From: Adiantum capillus-veneris
Taxonomy: Eukaryota; Streptophyta; Polypodiopsida; Polypodiales; Pteridaceae
Direction of reading: 5' to 3'
Assembly: GCA_014529385.2 (NCBI GenBank)
Contig: CM043946.1
Span: 38,765,558 to 38,829,557 of the forward strand
DNA: 64,000 nucleotides
The first letter of the stretch is position 1. Every line of letters begins with the position of its first letter. This document shows positions 1-11,189 of the stretch, piece by piece. Both the position numbers and the translations under genes were made by a program. The notes below the pieces were generated by a model. It was given only the letters and a program-made list of their open reading frames with translations. It did no database searches and had not been told where the DNA came from.

Positions 1-207
1 TAGAGCACTCAAAGAAATGATGATTGGCCGATGCCCATTTTCTTGCCTACAAAAGCCGGGAAAAAGCCCAAGAAACCATAGGCATGATGGCATCTAAGGG
101 TTGCCAATGCCCAAGATGCCGAGTGGGAGTCGGGCCCCAAAGCTACACAGGCTAACATGGTAGTACCATCTCTTGCCATCTTTCTTTGGAAGACTACAAA
201 GCAGCTG

Positions 208-328
<121 letters not shown>

Positions 329-486
329 CTGTCTTCACGGTATATTCATCTCCGAGGCCAATCATTCTTCTTCGAGCATTATCACCGCCAACAACTTGGC
401 CACTACGGACATGGAATCAACGATGCTCACAGTTGGCATCAACATGGGCACCTTCTTCTTCACAATGTGGTGTCACCCCACACAAA

Positions 487-487
<1 letters not shown>

Positions 488-518
<31 letters not shown>
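488..518. repeat. (CA)n microsatellite
   Basis: Pure CA run of about 31 bp lying 165 bp after the long CT tract. Confidence 0.95.
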
Positions 519-519
<1 letters not shown>

Positions 520-778
520 CAATATGGATCCTTTGGGTTTTGTTGGTTCCATGAACCCCATCGAGCACCCTTCATACTACAAAATGGGCTCAATAGCATC
601 AAAGTCGTGGTCTCTTTCCATGGAAAATGAAGTTTTGGGTGAGCTAGAGGATTCAAGCATGTTATGTGGCTCATGGCAAAGCTGGCTCCATTCTGCATGG
701 CCTTGGTGCCAACCTATAGGAGGTGAGAATTTGAAGAGCGTTTGGGTGGTAGGAAAAGAGGCACCACCTCTTGGTAGT

Positions 779-808
779 TGAGAGAGAGAGAGAGAGAGAG
801 ATAGAGAG
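779..808. repeat. (GA)n microsatellite
   Basis: GA run of about 20 bp followed by an imperfect extension (GATAGAGAG). Confidence 0.93.
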
Positions 809-1084
809 TAGATTCCTTGCCACCATCACCAGGAAATCCAAGAGGAGGGGAGTAGCCTATAGCCAGCTCTCAATTGTAGGACTATTCATTGGTGGATCAG
901 CCATTAGGAGGCCTAAAAGGAGGGGATCAACCTGCAACTACCAAGAAGAGGGGGGTTGTCCACAGTTGCTAGCAGGAGGAGACTAACCGATATCATAATG
1001 GGGATATTTGATGGGCACTTAGAGACATGTTTTGTGCCAGTGATTGATTCTTTCCACTATAATATTGTTAGTCAGAGGTTGTTG

Positions 1085-1650
1085 AAAGAAAATGTCCTAC
1101 TTGGCATTGCCTTGGTGGAGAAAGAATTCACTATAATATTGTTAGTCAGGGGTTGTTGAAAGAAAATGTCCTACTCGGAACTGCCTTGGTTGACATGTTT
1201 GCCAAATGTGGTGCACTTTGTAAAGCATGTTAGTTAGTATGTATGTCAAGTGTAGTGTAGTCTGGCACGAGCTTCCTATCCACAATGTTTCCTCAGAGCG
1301 TGCAATGTCCAACAGGGTTAAGGCTAGGAATCTCGGGGACATTTTGAGTAGATTTAGAGAGAAGGCATCTCTCCTCACACAATCATGTACACTTGCACCT
1401 TGAAATCATGTGGCATTACACAAGATGTTGGTATGGGAAAAAGAGTTCACAAAGATGCAATTAAATACTCTTGCCCCTTGATCGACATGTATGCCAGATG
1501 TGGTGCACTTCATAAAGCACAAAAGGTGCTTGAGGAGCATCCTCTTCAGGCTGTCGTCTCTTGGAATGCATTGATTGTGAGATATGTCCAACTTGGGCAA
1601 GGCCAAGAAGCTCTCAGCTTGTTAACCCTCACGCACATTCCTATCACCTA
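1085..1650 (+). pseudogene. Decayed PLS-class pentatricopeptide-repeat (PPR) gene fragment
   Basis: PPR proteins are organellar RNA-binding helical-repeat proteins of plants. Two pieces are visible. The first (about 1150-1230) reads NVLLGTALVDMFAKCGAL before a stop. The second (1385-1640) reads LIDMYARCGALHKAQKVLEE and then VVSWNALI..YVQLGQGQEAL. These are the signatures of consecutive P, L and S motifs of the PLS subclass. A block of about 60 bp holding the first motif occurs twice (about 1057-1114 and 1131-1192), a local duplication that adds to the decay. Only two to three of the usual dozen or more motifs remain. There is no start codon context, no E/DYW tail and no continuous frame, so this is a relic. 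The wording resembles the large PPR families of ferns and lycophytes (inference). Confidence 0.72.
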
Positions 1651-1659
1651 AGATGGACG

Positions 1660-1925
1660 CCGTATTATTTATTTGGTAGAGTCAGGTATCGGGCTTGTCG
1701 TTCCAATAGGAAAAGGGTAAGAGTGATCGCCAACGAGAGGTGCACTCTAATTGGAACATTCAAGGGATTAGTTGGCTAAGCATGGGCGCCCAAGTGTGAA
1801 TGGGGCGAGCTCATATAAACGTCAACTAAACCTAAAATTCATTCATTCTTTCATTTGTGCAATTGAAGAGTGCTCTTGCTCCATCTCCATCTTCTTCTTC
1901 TTCATCTCCTTGTGTGTATGTGTGT

Positions 1926-1956
<31 letters not shown>

Positions 1957-2640
1957 TGATCGAGCATTGTGATGGTGGCACGACGGAGGCAAAGTGGTTG
2001 AGCACGGCGTAGCGGCGTCTCCCTCTTCTTTGCGGTGAGGAATCCTCCACAACAGCGTATTGATAGGCTAGTTGAGTGCTTGGATCCATTTGTGGCTTGC
2101 ACATAGTGTATTGGCAAGTTCCTTGCATTGACACGTGCGACAGACGTGCACATTTTTGGTGCCACTGCCAAGGGATCACCTTACACTAAGCTCAAGAGGC
2201 ACTCTGTGCTTCTTCTCTGAGTCTTTGAGTTAGGAAGAGGAAGAAGAAGAAGTTAATTTTTGCAAGTTTTTATTTCCTGCATAATATCTGTTTTCTGGCA
2301 ATGCCTGCTTGCACAGTTAGCAGTTAGTGTGTTAGTAGTCAATGAGTGTTTTCTGTCAATGGCTGCTTACATAGTTTTTTACACTGTTAATATATAGCTT
2401 GGTTTCTGCCAATGTCTGTTTACATAGTTTTTTATTTGTTTGCACAATTAGTGTGTTAGCTAGTGAATGAGTAAAAAATAGTTAGCAAAGCAGGTAGATT
2501 CACTGTTCACTATCAGTTAGTAATTAGCAGAGTAGATAAGCTTAGTTAGCAGAGTAGTTAGTTGTAGAAGAGATAAGGTTAGGTTAGTGAGGAGAGTAGG
2601 CAAAACGTTTTTTGTGTGGTATCAAAAAAGGTCGCCAAAA
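1660..2640 (+). other. Possible LTR/leader of the adjacent gypsy-like element
   Basis: This stretch lies upstream of the gag remnant. It holds a TATA-like CTCATATAAAC near 1810, a (GA)n run at about 1930-1956, three imperfect copies of a block of about 60 bp (TTTTCTG.CAATG.CTG.TTAC type, about 2287-2440), and TGGTATCAAAAAAGG near 2619, which partly resembles a plant initiator-Met primer-binding site. No partner LTR exists in the window, so the boundaries cannot be proved. No gene is seen. Confidence 0.3.
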
Positions 2641-3353
2641 TCGCGCGTGGCGACCACAAAAAATTTTAAAAGTATAAATAAATAAATAAATAAAACAGAA
2701 AATATCTAAGCGTAAGGCGTGAGAGCCCAAGCCCAAGCCTCAGTCCTCAGTCTTATGATATACACTAGACTCACTCTTATATATATACCCTACCTCCATA
2801 AGAGGGAATGAGGGCATGTTGGATAAGCTCCTCAAATCCTCCACCATCCCCTTCACACTCACCCTTTGGACTCACTAATTCTAGCCCTCTCCTCACATAG
2901 GAAAAGACTAGTTTTAGGATTCTGAGGGCTGTACGTAACAGAATCGGGGGCTGTAAAGCACGGCACATCCATTTAGCCAAGACGCTTGTTTTGATCTATC
3001 GCACGCCATATTCTGTGGCTCGGCTAAAAAAGGAACCAAAAATACAAAAAAAATTGGGTTGTAAACACCTAAATAAAAACCTAGGTGAGCGGCCTCCAGA
3101 GGCACTCACCAATACCTCTAGAGTGTCGATGTCACATGCACCTACGCTCTGTGCGTGTGCTAGAGGACGAGCATATCGAGAGTGTTTTTGTTTATGCGGG
3201 CACTCATTATTCCTCTACCTTAGGCTCTAGGCCCTCAGCAGGAACCAAGGTAGTACCACTCAGGACCCGCATATAGCATCTAGTGACTCTTCCTCTGACT
3301 ACGACGTCATGGAGGGTTACTCAATGCCTAATCCTGATAGCTGAAGCCAAGAC

Positions 3354-6199
3354 ATGCATGCCACGGGCCCGCGCTCCGGGCCGAGCGTGCTTACCCGCTT
3401 GAAAGAAACCTTTAGTAGAGCCACTCACTCCGAACATGGAACTAACGATGTAAATGAGGGGGGTGGCGAAGTAAATTCACCATTCATGACCAACGTAGAC
3501 CCTATGCCCTTAGAGAATGTGCACGTGAATACTCCATTCACTGCACCCCCTGACTCTTCAGAACTACTCTCCTCTAACTTTATATTACCTAATGGTAGAA
3601 GCCTTGCCGAAGTGCAAGAGATTGAGCGATATATCATTGCGGCTAGGGAAAAGGAAATCGAGAGCTTACGCAAGGCGGAGCAACAAAGAGAGTTAAAAGA
3701 GAAAACTCCAATTTCAATATCTTTGCTACGAGAGCAATCGAGTGATCTTGGATTAGCGACCACTAAGGGTCAACTCATAGAGAGCCCCATTGCATCTAGT
3801 TCAAAGGACCCCCCTAGCACCTCAAGATTAGATATAGCGTTCCTAAATGAGAATTGAAAGTATGAACTACAAACAGAAACTCTAACTGACCTATGCACAG
3901 GTCACACCTATCACGTGGGTTGGTTAGATGTCCTACAGTCCACAACGGGTACTACTAGTGTGGAGGATCAACAACAAAGAGTTTGTGAGGTCATCCATAG
4001 AGTCATTGAGCTAGAGAGACATAACAAGGGGATCCACATGCCTTCAACGGGTCTCATGAGATTCTTGGATACAGGGAAGTCTAAACAACCAACCTTATCG
4101 CAAATGGAGACTCCCTCAGTAAGTCTGATGGATCCCCCATATGTTGTTTTGCCAGGGGTCTCAGTGCAATCTGAGCCTACAAGTGATAGCTTTACTTTTC
4201 CAAGTCTATCTCATCTTTCCTTTGATGATGCCACAGCTATCATGCCTACCCCAATGATGAGAATTCCAAGAAACATGCCATGGACCTCATTTGTTAGTAA
4301 AGCACCGCTACATGGTAGCTCAATGCCTGCAACAATACCTACAAGTGTGTACCAATCATATGCACCTATGGGTCATCGCACTCATGTAGTCCCTACCCCT
4401 CCCATTGTTTCAACAACCTATGCTCCAGAACCACAACACAAGGTTCTTATTTCCATGGGACTATACCAGCTAGCATTAGCATGTCACATCCGACGTCTGC
4501 TATGCATAGGGCCACACATATGAACTTTGGGCCACCACATGGCACAACATCGTACCCAACGTGGAACCCAAGGGCTTCCTATGTGCCACGCCCAATGCCA
4601 ATACCTACTCCACATGTAGTCTCTGGAGCACCTTCACCCACGGTGCCTATTCACTTAGGTGACTTGGCAACATTTGCTCAAGTTATCAATCCATCTATTG
4701 GTGAGAATATTTGTAACATGCCTGATAAAGAACCTAGAAGTAAGGCAGAACAAATAGCCAAGCTCACACAAAAATTTAGTGGAGACGATGATGTGAGAAA
4801 GAATATCGAAGTTTTTGAACAAATATGTGATTATCTAGGAGAACACGATGACCTGCATAAGTGTAAAGCTTTAAGCCTAACCTTGAGTAGGAAGGCTAGG
4901 AATTGGTATAGAACCCTAAGGGTGGAAGAAAAAACGATTTACCCTACTCTTAGGAGACCGTTCTTGAAAGAATACATATGAGAGGGAGTGCTTTGGGGTG
5001 TAGCTTCTCAGCTCCAGAAAGCCCAACGAGAGGAAGGAGAGTTGGTGAGAGACTTTATTAGTTGCCTGAAGCATTTGAATTCCCGTTGTAATCCAAATGA
5101 GAGCTTCAATAATAATCAATTGCTTGATAGATTCATTAGGGGATTACGACATGAGGATATCTACAATGGCCTAGTCATCAGAGGTATCACCATTTGGGAA
5201 GCAATCACCACCAATGAGATCCAATTGGAGGATAATTTAATGATTCAAGGAGAAAGAGTGTCTGTTGAGCCTAAATCTATTAGCTCGCAAGCATCGGGGC
5301 ATCAGCCAATGACCCTAAAGCCTATTGTTAAGGAGCCAAAGATATCTGAGATGACTTTAGCAAATCTCACCAAGGCCATTCAAGAGAGTTTTAGAGACAA
5401 TCGTGCTCCGCAAAACAGTCATATGTATCCAAGAAGGGAGCAACAATTGTGCTCAATATGCTATGGACCGCATAGTACCAGTGAATGCCCCACTTTTAGA
5501 GTAAAATTCAATGGGAACTACAATGTCTGTGGGAGGTATGGCCATCAAGCTAAGGATTGCATAGTATTTAAGCGCGCAATGGCCAATAGACCAACCTTAG
5601 CATGGACAGACAAACCTCGAGTGCCTGCATTGATGCCGGCCCCACCTCTTGAACAAACATCACAACACATGGTCCCTAGGGCCCAAAATGTTGTTCAAAT
5701 AACACCCTTACCACCTCCAGTGCTAGGACCGCAACCACCACATCCGAGAATCACTTCTGTGAATCAAGTGGGTTGTGAGTCATCTATTGCTTGTTTGGAA
5801 GGCTGTGAGGAAGATATAGATCCTAATATTGCCTATGGGATGAATGTGCTTGAAGAAAGTCAACAATACTACATGGAGGACTATTGGGGACAAGTCAAAC
5901 CTGTCTATCAAGTAGCTGCTCTTGTGGCAAGAGGACAAAATATCAATTACACTGCTAAGTGACCACCTCTTGCTATGAGTGTGGAGGTCCACATCGTGTG
6001 GCCGAGTGTCCTATTAGGCTACAAAAAGAACGCCACACTAATGCAAATCAATCAAGCGAGCATGTCTACAATGCCGATACTCATGTGTAATCGATGTGGC
6101 ATAGATCATTTGATTGCCCAATGTCCAAATAATCCAAATCCACCGAAGAAGGCTCAATTGGTGAAGCCTGAATCTCAGACACGAGTGCAAAGTTCATGA
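3354..6199 (+). pseudogene. Ty3/gypsy-like gag polyprotein, broken into five frame segments
   Basis: The Gag structural protein of an LTR retrotransposon packages the element RNA. Segments 3354-3857, 3915-4523, 4481-4981, 4988-5962 and 5975-6199 follow each other on the + strand, separated by stops and frameshifts. A retrotransposon gag domain spans about 4740-5250 (FSGDDDVRKNIEVFEQ, then RNWYRTLRVEE, then QLLDRFIRGLRHEDIYNG). It is followed by zinc-knuckle motifs: CSICYGPHSTSEC (about 5452), a second whose first Cys is replaced (Y-N-V-CGRYGHQAKDC), CYECGGPHRVAEC in another frame (about 5970) and CNRCGIDHLIAQC (about 6090). The N-terminal 400 or so residues are Pro/Ser-rich and unrecognised. 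No protease, RT or integrase follows: the sequence switches at about 6200 to an antisense copia fragment, so the element is 3'-truncated. Confidence 0.8.
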
Positions 6200-8358
6200 A
6201 CTCTACCCCATCATAAACTTGCATGTCCTTAAGGCGTGCAGAACATCGACGTTGTCTAGGGTTTGACGATCGAGTGGTCTGGTAACTTTGTGACACCAGA
6301 GGAAGAAGCTGTAAAGTAGAGCCAACCAGGAACTAACTTCTCCTTGCAAGGTGGGACCACCTCCACCCAAGGAGAACTATCATCCACATCAGAATCGGAA
6401 TCTGACATGGCATGATCGGGTGAAGTAATTGGATACAGTGTAGAGGGAACAAGAATAGGAACATGGATAGGATCAGGTAGGAGGTGGGCGATGAGGAGGT
6501 AGGGAAGGTATAGGCTTGGATGTTGCCCCATCTATAGGTGTGTTGAAGAGAGCCATGAAAGTCACATCATGACTAACTATGGTGGTCTTGGCATTAGGAT
6601 CATAAAGCCGATATATATCAGACTCTTGCGAATAGCCCAAGAAGGTGAGCTTCTTCGCCTTGAAGTCTAACTTCTGTTGCTTCTCCTTTGGCACATGGAC
6701 AAAGGACAGACACCCAAAAACTTAAAAATGTGAGACCGAGGGCTTGCGCCTGTAGTAAGCCTGATAAGGAGTCATGTCCTACAAAGCATGGGTAGAAGAA
6801 CGGTTCTGGATGTAAACCGCCATGTTGCACGCTGCCTCTGCCCAGTAAACTCGGTGCATAGAAGCATGCACAAGCATCAAACAAGCCATATCCATGATAG
6901 TCTAATTCTTTCCCTCAACAAATTCATTCTGGAAGGAGTGTAAGGGCACTGGATGGCCTCTGACTTGCACCACTGTGCAAAGTCCTTTGAGGTGAACTCA
7001 CCCCCTCTGTCTGAGCGAATACATTTGATGTGCAAGTCCTTCTCCTTTTCAACCATCGTCTTCCAATTTTGAATGAAATTGAAAGCCTCCGACTTGAGCT
7101 TTAGGAAAAAACCCCAGGTTTACATGTTGAAATCATCCGCAAAAGCAAAAACTGTGAGTCAGAAAATGAAGGAGTGCTCATCGGGCCACATAGATCAATG
7201 TGAACCAATGCAAGTGGTGCCGAAGCTCTATTGGATACCTACTTTGGAAAGGCAACCCTGTGTTGCTTGCCCATCTCGCAAGCCTCACATATGCCTGATG
7301 AGGAGCATATTGCTGGTAAACCCTCCACCATAGAGGTCCTAGTAGCCTGTTGAAGTTGCTGATAACATAGACGTCCAAATTGTGCATGCCATAGAGAAGA
7401 AGACTCTGTGGTCCTAGGCATAAGAGTAGTGAGGCGGTATAGGGAACCATCACTTCCACCGCGTGCAAGGATAGTACCTATCATAGAATAAAAAATGGTG
7501 ACTGTGCCACTTCCAAAGTGTATGTCAGCTCCTTGAGAGTCCAAACTCGACACAAAGAGGAGGTTGAAGGCCATGCCCGGAACTTAAATCTACTGAACTG
7601 AACTTTGGGTCTGAAGTAGAACAAAAGAGGGTAATTTCGCATGTGCCAAACATTCAAATCTCATGGTTGTCACCCATAGTGATGGTCTGCCAGTGAGTCT
7701 CCTCAAGAGAGCTAAACCATGACTATTGGGGAGTCATGTGAGTGGTGGCTCCACTATCAAAAACCCAAGTGCCTGAGTGCGATGTAGCAAGAGCGTGGTG
7801 GTCCTCGCGCCAAGAGAGGTCCCCGCCGTCTTGTGAGAGGCTACAATTGCAGTCAAGGCTATTCGTTTCTCCCTGTTGGCCTCGTCTCACTTCTTCTTTC
7901 TGCATTTTGATTCTCTGTGACCTTTCTTGTGGCAATGGTAACATTCGATGTCCTTGTTCTTCTTCTTCTTCTTCTTACCTTTACCTTTATTGTTACCTCC
8001 TTGAGATATCAAAGCTCCTTCTGTAACAATAGAACCTTCGTCTTGAAATGAGGATTGCCCCTTGATCTGTCTAAGGGAAGGGAGAATCTTATCCCAAGTG
8101 GGAAAAGAGGTACCTCTGGATGTGAGAAAACTCTAAAGATAGGGATCAAAGTGTGGGGGAAGCTTAAATAGTAAGAGGCCAGTCATGCGTGCTGAGGTAA
8201 TGTTGCCTCCGACAGAGACAAGGTCATCCTAGAGTTCTGGAATATGGCAGGTCAACCCATCAAGTGAGTTAAAATCCTTGAACTGTAGGTTGTACAACTC
8301 CCGTTCAAGTGTGATCTGTCTGGAAAACGAGGTCTCCTCAAACTGGTCGAGAATCCGT
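6200..8358 (-). pseudogene. Ty1/copia element D: gag 3' part, protease, integrase remnant
   Basis: Read on the minus strand from 8358 down. The gag segment (ILDQFEETS, ELYNLQFKDFNSLDG) continues from the part stranded at 17022. Next come the copia protease motif WVFDSGATTHMT (about 7730-7760), the GAG-pre-integrase domain with a (S)LWHAQFGRL..CEACEMGK pattern (about 7240-7400), integrase core traces, and the post-integrase segment KLTFLGYSQESDIYRLYDP (about 6590-6650). The polyprotein then enters the linker before reverse transcriptase and ends near 6200 against the antisense gypsy gag, so RT, RNase H and the 3' LTR are missing. Many frameshifts and stops are present. The protease aspartate is intact but the frame around it is not. 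Confidence 0.82.
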
Positions 8359-9499
8359 TGTGAGCGGGATGAAAACACACATAGCACCTCTATAATGACC
8401 CGACACGCACTCTTGGAATGATACACACACACACACACTAGGGAGCACCACTCGGCTTACACAACACACCTAGTCGAGACAGGAAACACACCTATGGAGT
8501 GAGAGGAGAGAGACTATCCACTTGCCCACTCCACACAGAGACACACACACACACCCAAAAAACTCAACTCAAAAGAGGAGAACTTCTGATGTTTAGATAC
8601 AAATGAGCTTGGGCCAACACCAATGGGGCAAACAGCTCACACAATATGGGTAAAAGATACCAGATACAATCACAAATTGGAGCAGAAGCTTCGCTCATAG
8701 GAGAAACTTACACAACCAAAACAATAGAAAAAGAGTGAGGAATTTGGGAAAATGAACAGCGCCATCGCGTCCGGAATGGCCCAAAACCTCAGTCTACAAT
8801 GTCAAAGTGCTCAAATCCGACCTCGGATGAGCAGTTTAGGGCCAAAACAGGCTCCAAAGACACCAAAAACACACCTGCGACTGTTCCTCCTCTTCTCTCC
8901 ACGTTTCTTCTGGTCTTCTCTCAGTTTTTTCAGTTCCCACACTTAGATTTATTACTTGGGCACCCTTGGCCTTTTAGATGACCTCAAACGGATCCTGAAC
9001 AGGCCAAAAACTGACCTCGCAGTGCATAATTGTCACCTTTTTGCATCATCCGCACACCTGGCACTCAACTGTTTCCAATAATGCATCCCGCCACCACGTG
9101 AAGTGGCCCCAAAAAGTGGTCCTCATGATGACCTTTCTGCATAATTATCACAAGAAAACACCCACGTTGTGTTCGTATCTATCCACGTGCAAGTATTGAC
9201 ACCATTCGACCTCCTGACGCCCCTAGATGCCATCTGACGCACCTGCTTACCTCATGTCATCGGCCCGCGGATAGCTTCCTTGAGAAGTTTTACGCGCTAC
9301 CAACTCCTCATTATTATTGAAGAAACACACTGGTATTGGTAATAGTGAAAATCGATGCAATATGTACACGTTGTCCTACCTGTACATATGTGGGCCCCAC
9401 GTAACCACCTGGCTTTGGAAAATGGGCAATCCTTTATTTGATGCATCATGCATGTATGTGTACATATGCACAATCTCTTACTCCAAAAAACTCCTGACA
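8359..9499 (-). repeat. 3' LTR of the Tat-type gypsy element
   Basis: Direct repeat of 15879-17021. The plus-strand left edge is TGTGAGCGGGAT and the right edge ATGACA/CTGACA-type. Immediately inside (about 9500-9525) the minus strand is purine-rich (AGGGGATGGGCAAA), which fits the polypurine tract that primes plus-strand DNA synthesis. Confidence 0.93.
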
Positions 9500-9527
9500 T
9501 AATTTGCCCATCCCCTAGCCTGCTATA

Positions 9528-11189
9528 TCATTGATGATCAGCAGCAGCAAAAAGAGATATGAGACTCGCAGCGTCACAAGTCTCCTCATCCTTCACCAAC
9601 ACTGCTTGCTCCACAGACATCTCATCTTGCTCCACCATCATTAACCTGGCATGATATAATTTAAGATGCAATCCATTTACCCTTGACTTATGTAAAATCC
9701 CATCCAGGTTAGCCACTTGATATGTACCATTCGGGAAACACTCCACTACCTTGAAAGGGCCTTCCCACTTAATTTGAAACTTCTTTTGGAAGGTGTTGTC
9801 CAGCTTACTGTTGTAGCGCAAAACCAAGTCATGCTTCTTGATACCCTTACTTTTGACCTTTTCATTTATCTTTGCCAAAGCCTTATCCTGCATCTGCCCA
9901 TAATGCTCCAATGCGCTCATCCTATCCAACTGAACCTCTTGTAACTGCAAGAGCCTCTCTTTGAATGCATCACTGGGCGGCCCAAGAAACTTGTCTAGCA
10001 TCTTGACTGCAGGCAACTCTACTTCCACAGGCAATAGTGCTTCCTTTCCATACACCAAATGAAATGGAGTAAACATTGTACCTGTCTTCACCGAAGTACG
10101 GTAAGCCCATAATGCACTAAGCAATTCCAAATCCCAATTCTTTCCTTGGTGCTCTGTCACTTTCGAAAGAATTTGTACCAACTCACCATTGAATCTTTCA
10201 TTTAAGCCATTACACTGTGGGTAATAAGGAGTGGTATGCTGATGCCTAATCTTCATCTTTGCACATAAAAAGTCTAGCAATTTAGCTCTAAATCCTAGCC
10301 CCTTATCTGAAAGTAGTTCCAATGGCACCCCAAACTTGCAACATATTTCATCACACACAAATTTTGCCACATCCTTTGCAATGATCTGTTTTACTGCTAT
10401 AGCCTCTGCCCATCTAGAGAGATAGTCCACTGCAATCAAAATATAGCTTTTGCCCCTGCTTGTGATAGGTAGCGGGCCTATTGCATCAATCCCCCACTTT
10501 TCAAACACATCAAATGCCATAATGGTTTTTCGTAACTCTGGCTTCAACACTCTCTTCCCAAATGCTTGACACCTACTGCAAGACCTACACCAATGGTGAA
10601 CATCCTTGTGCAAACTAGGCCAGACATACCCCTCTTGCAAGATCTTATGCAAAGTGATCTTTAGAGCAAAATGGTCGCCACATGCACCTTCATGATTCTC
10701 TTCCAGCACTCTATAAAGCTCCTCCCGCCAAGGTACACGTCTCAACACGAGATCAGTCCCTTTCATGTACAAGACATCACCAATCAATTTGTACCTGTAT
10801 GCTCTACGCACAAAACCATACTTCTTAGACTTCTGAATCTCCTTTGGAATTATTCTTATTAGCAAAAACTCCTCTTCTTGAGCCAAACTTTCCCAGCCAT
10901 GATGAAGAGGTAAAGTGGTCCTCAACACAAATAGCTCCCCAATCATGCTTTGAGCTGCTTCATGTGCCTCTCCATTTAGAGCACGTTCAATGTGTCTAAT
11001 GCTCCATGCCTCAATTTTTTTTAACAGGCCTTTAATTCTGAAGCACATTTCCTTCAATGAGGTGTTCTTGCTCTTCCACACACCCAGCACTTGCTTCACA
11101 ACTAACAAGGCATCACCTTTTATGCTCAACCTTCTAACCCCATGCTTCAAACAAATGTGTAATTCAGCTTCCAATGTAGCATATTCAGC
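9528..11189 (-). pseudogene. Gypsy pol: second RNase H (C-terminal half) and integrase
   Basis: A frame of 548 residues. Residues 1-75 are the end of an archaeal-type RNase H (RVT_3 family; LSIKGDALLVVKQVLG). An integrase zinc-binding H2C2 module lies around residues 160-205 (HEGACGDH, CRSCSRCQ). The catalytic core shows D230 (GIDAIGP), D290 (LSDKG) and E326 (NERFNGEL), with 35 residues between the last two, so the DD35E triad is intact. The C-terminal part (about 430-515) looks like the integrase DNA-binding region (HDLVLRYN, WEGPFKVVE). Integrase inserts the element cDNA into the host genome. The frame is cut off from the upstream pol frame by one TAG at 11190-11192, inside the conserved NN(Q/E)AEY motif, so as it stands it is not translated as part of a polyprotein. 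Confidence 0.9.
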
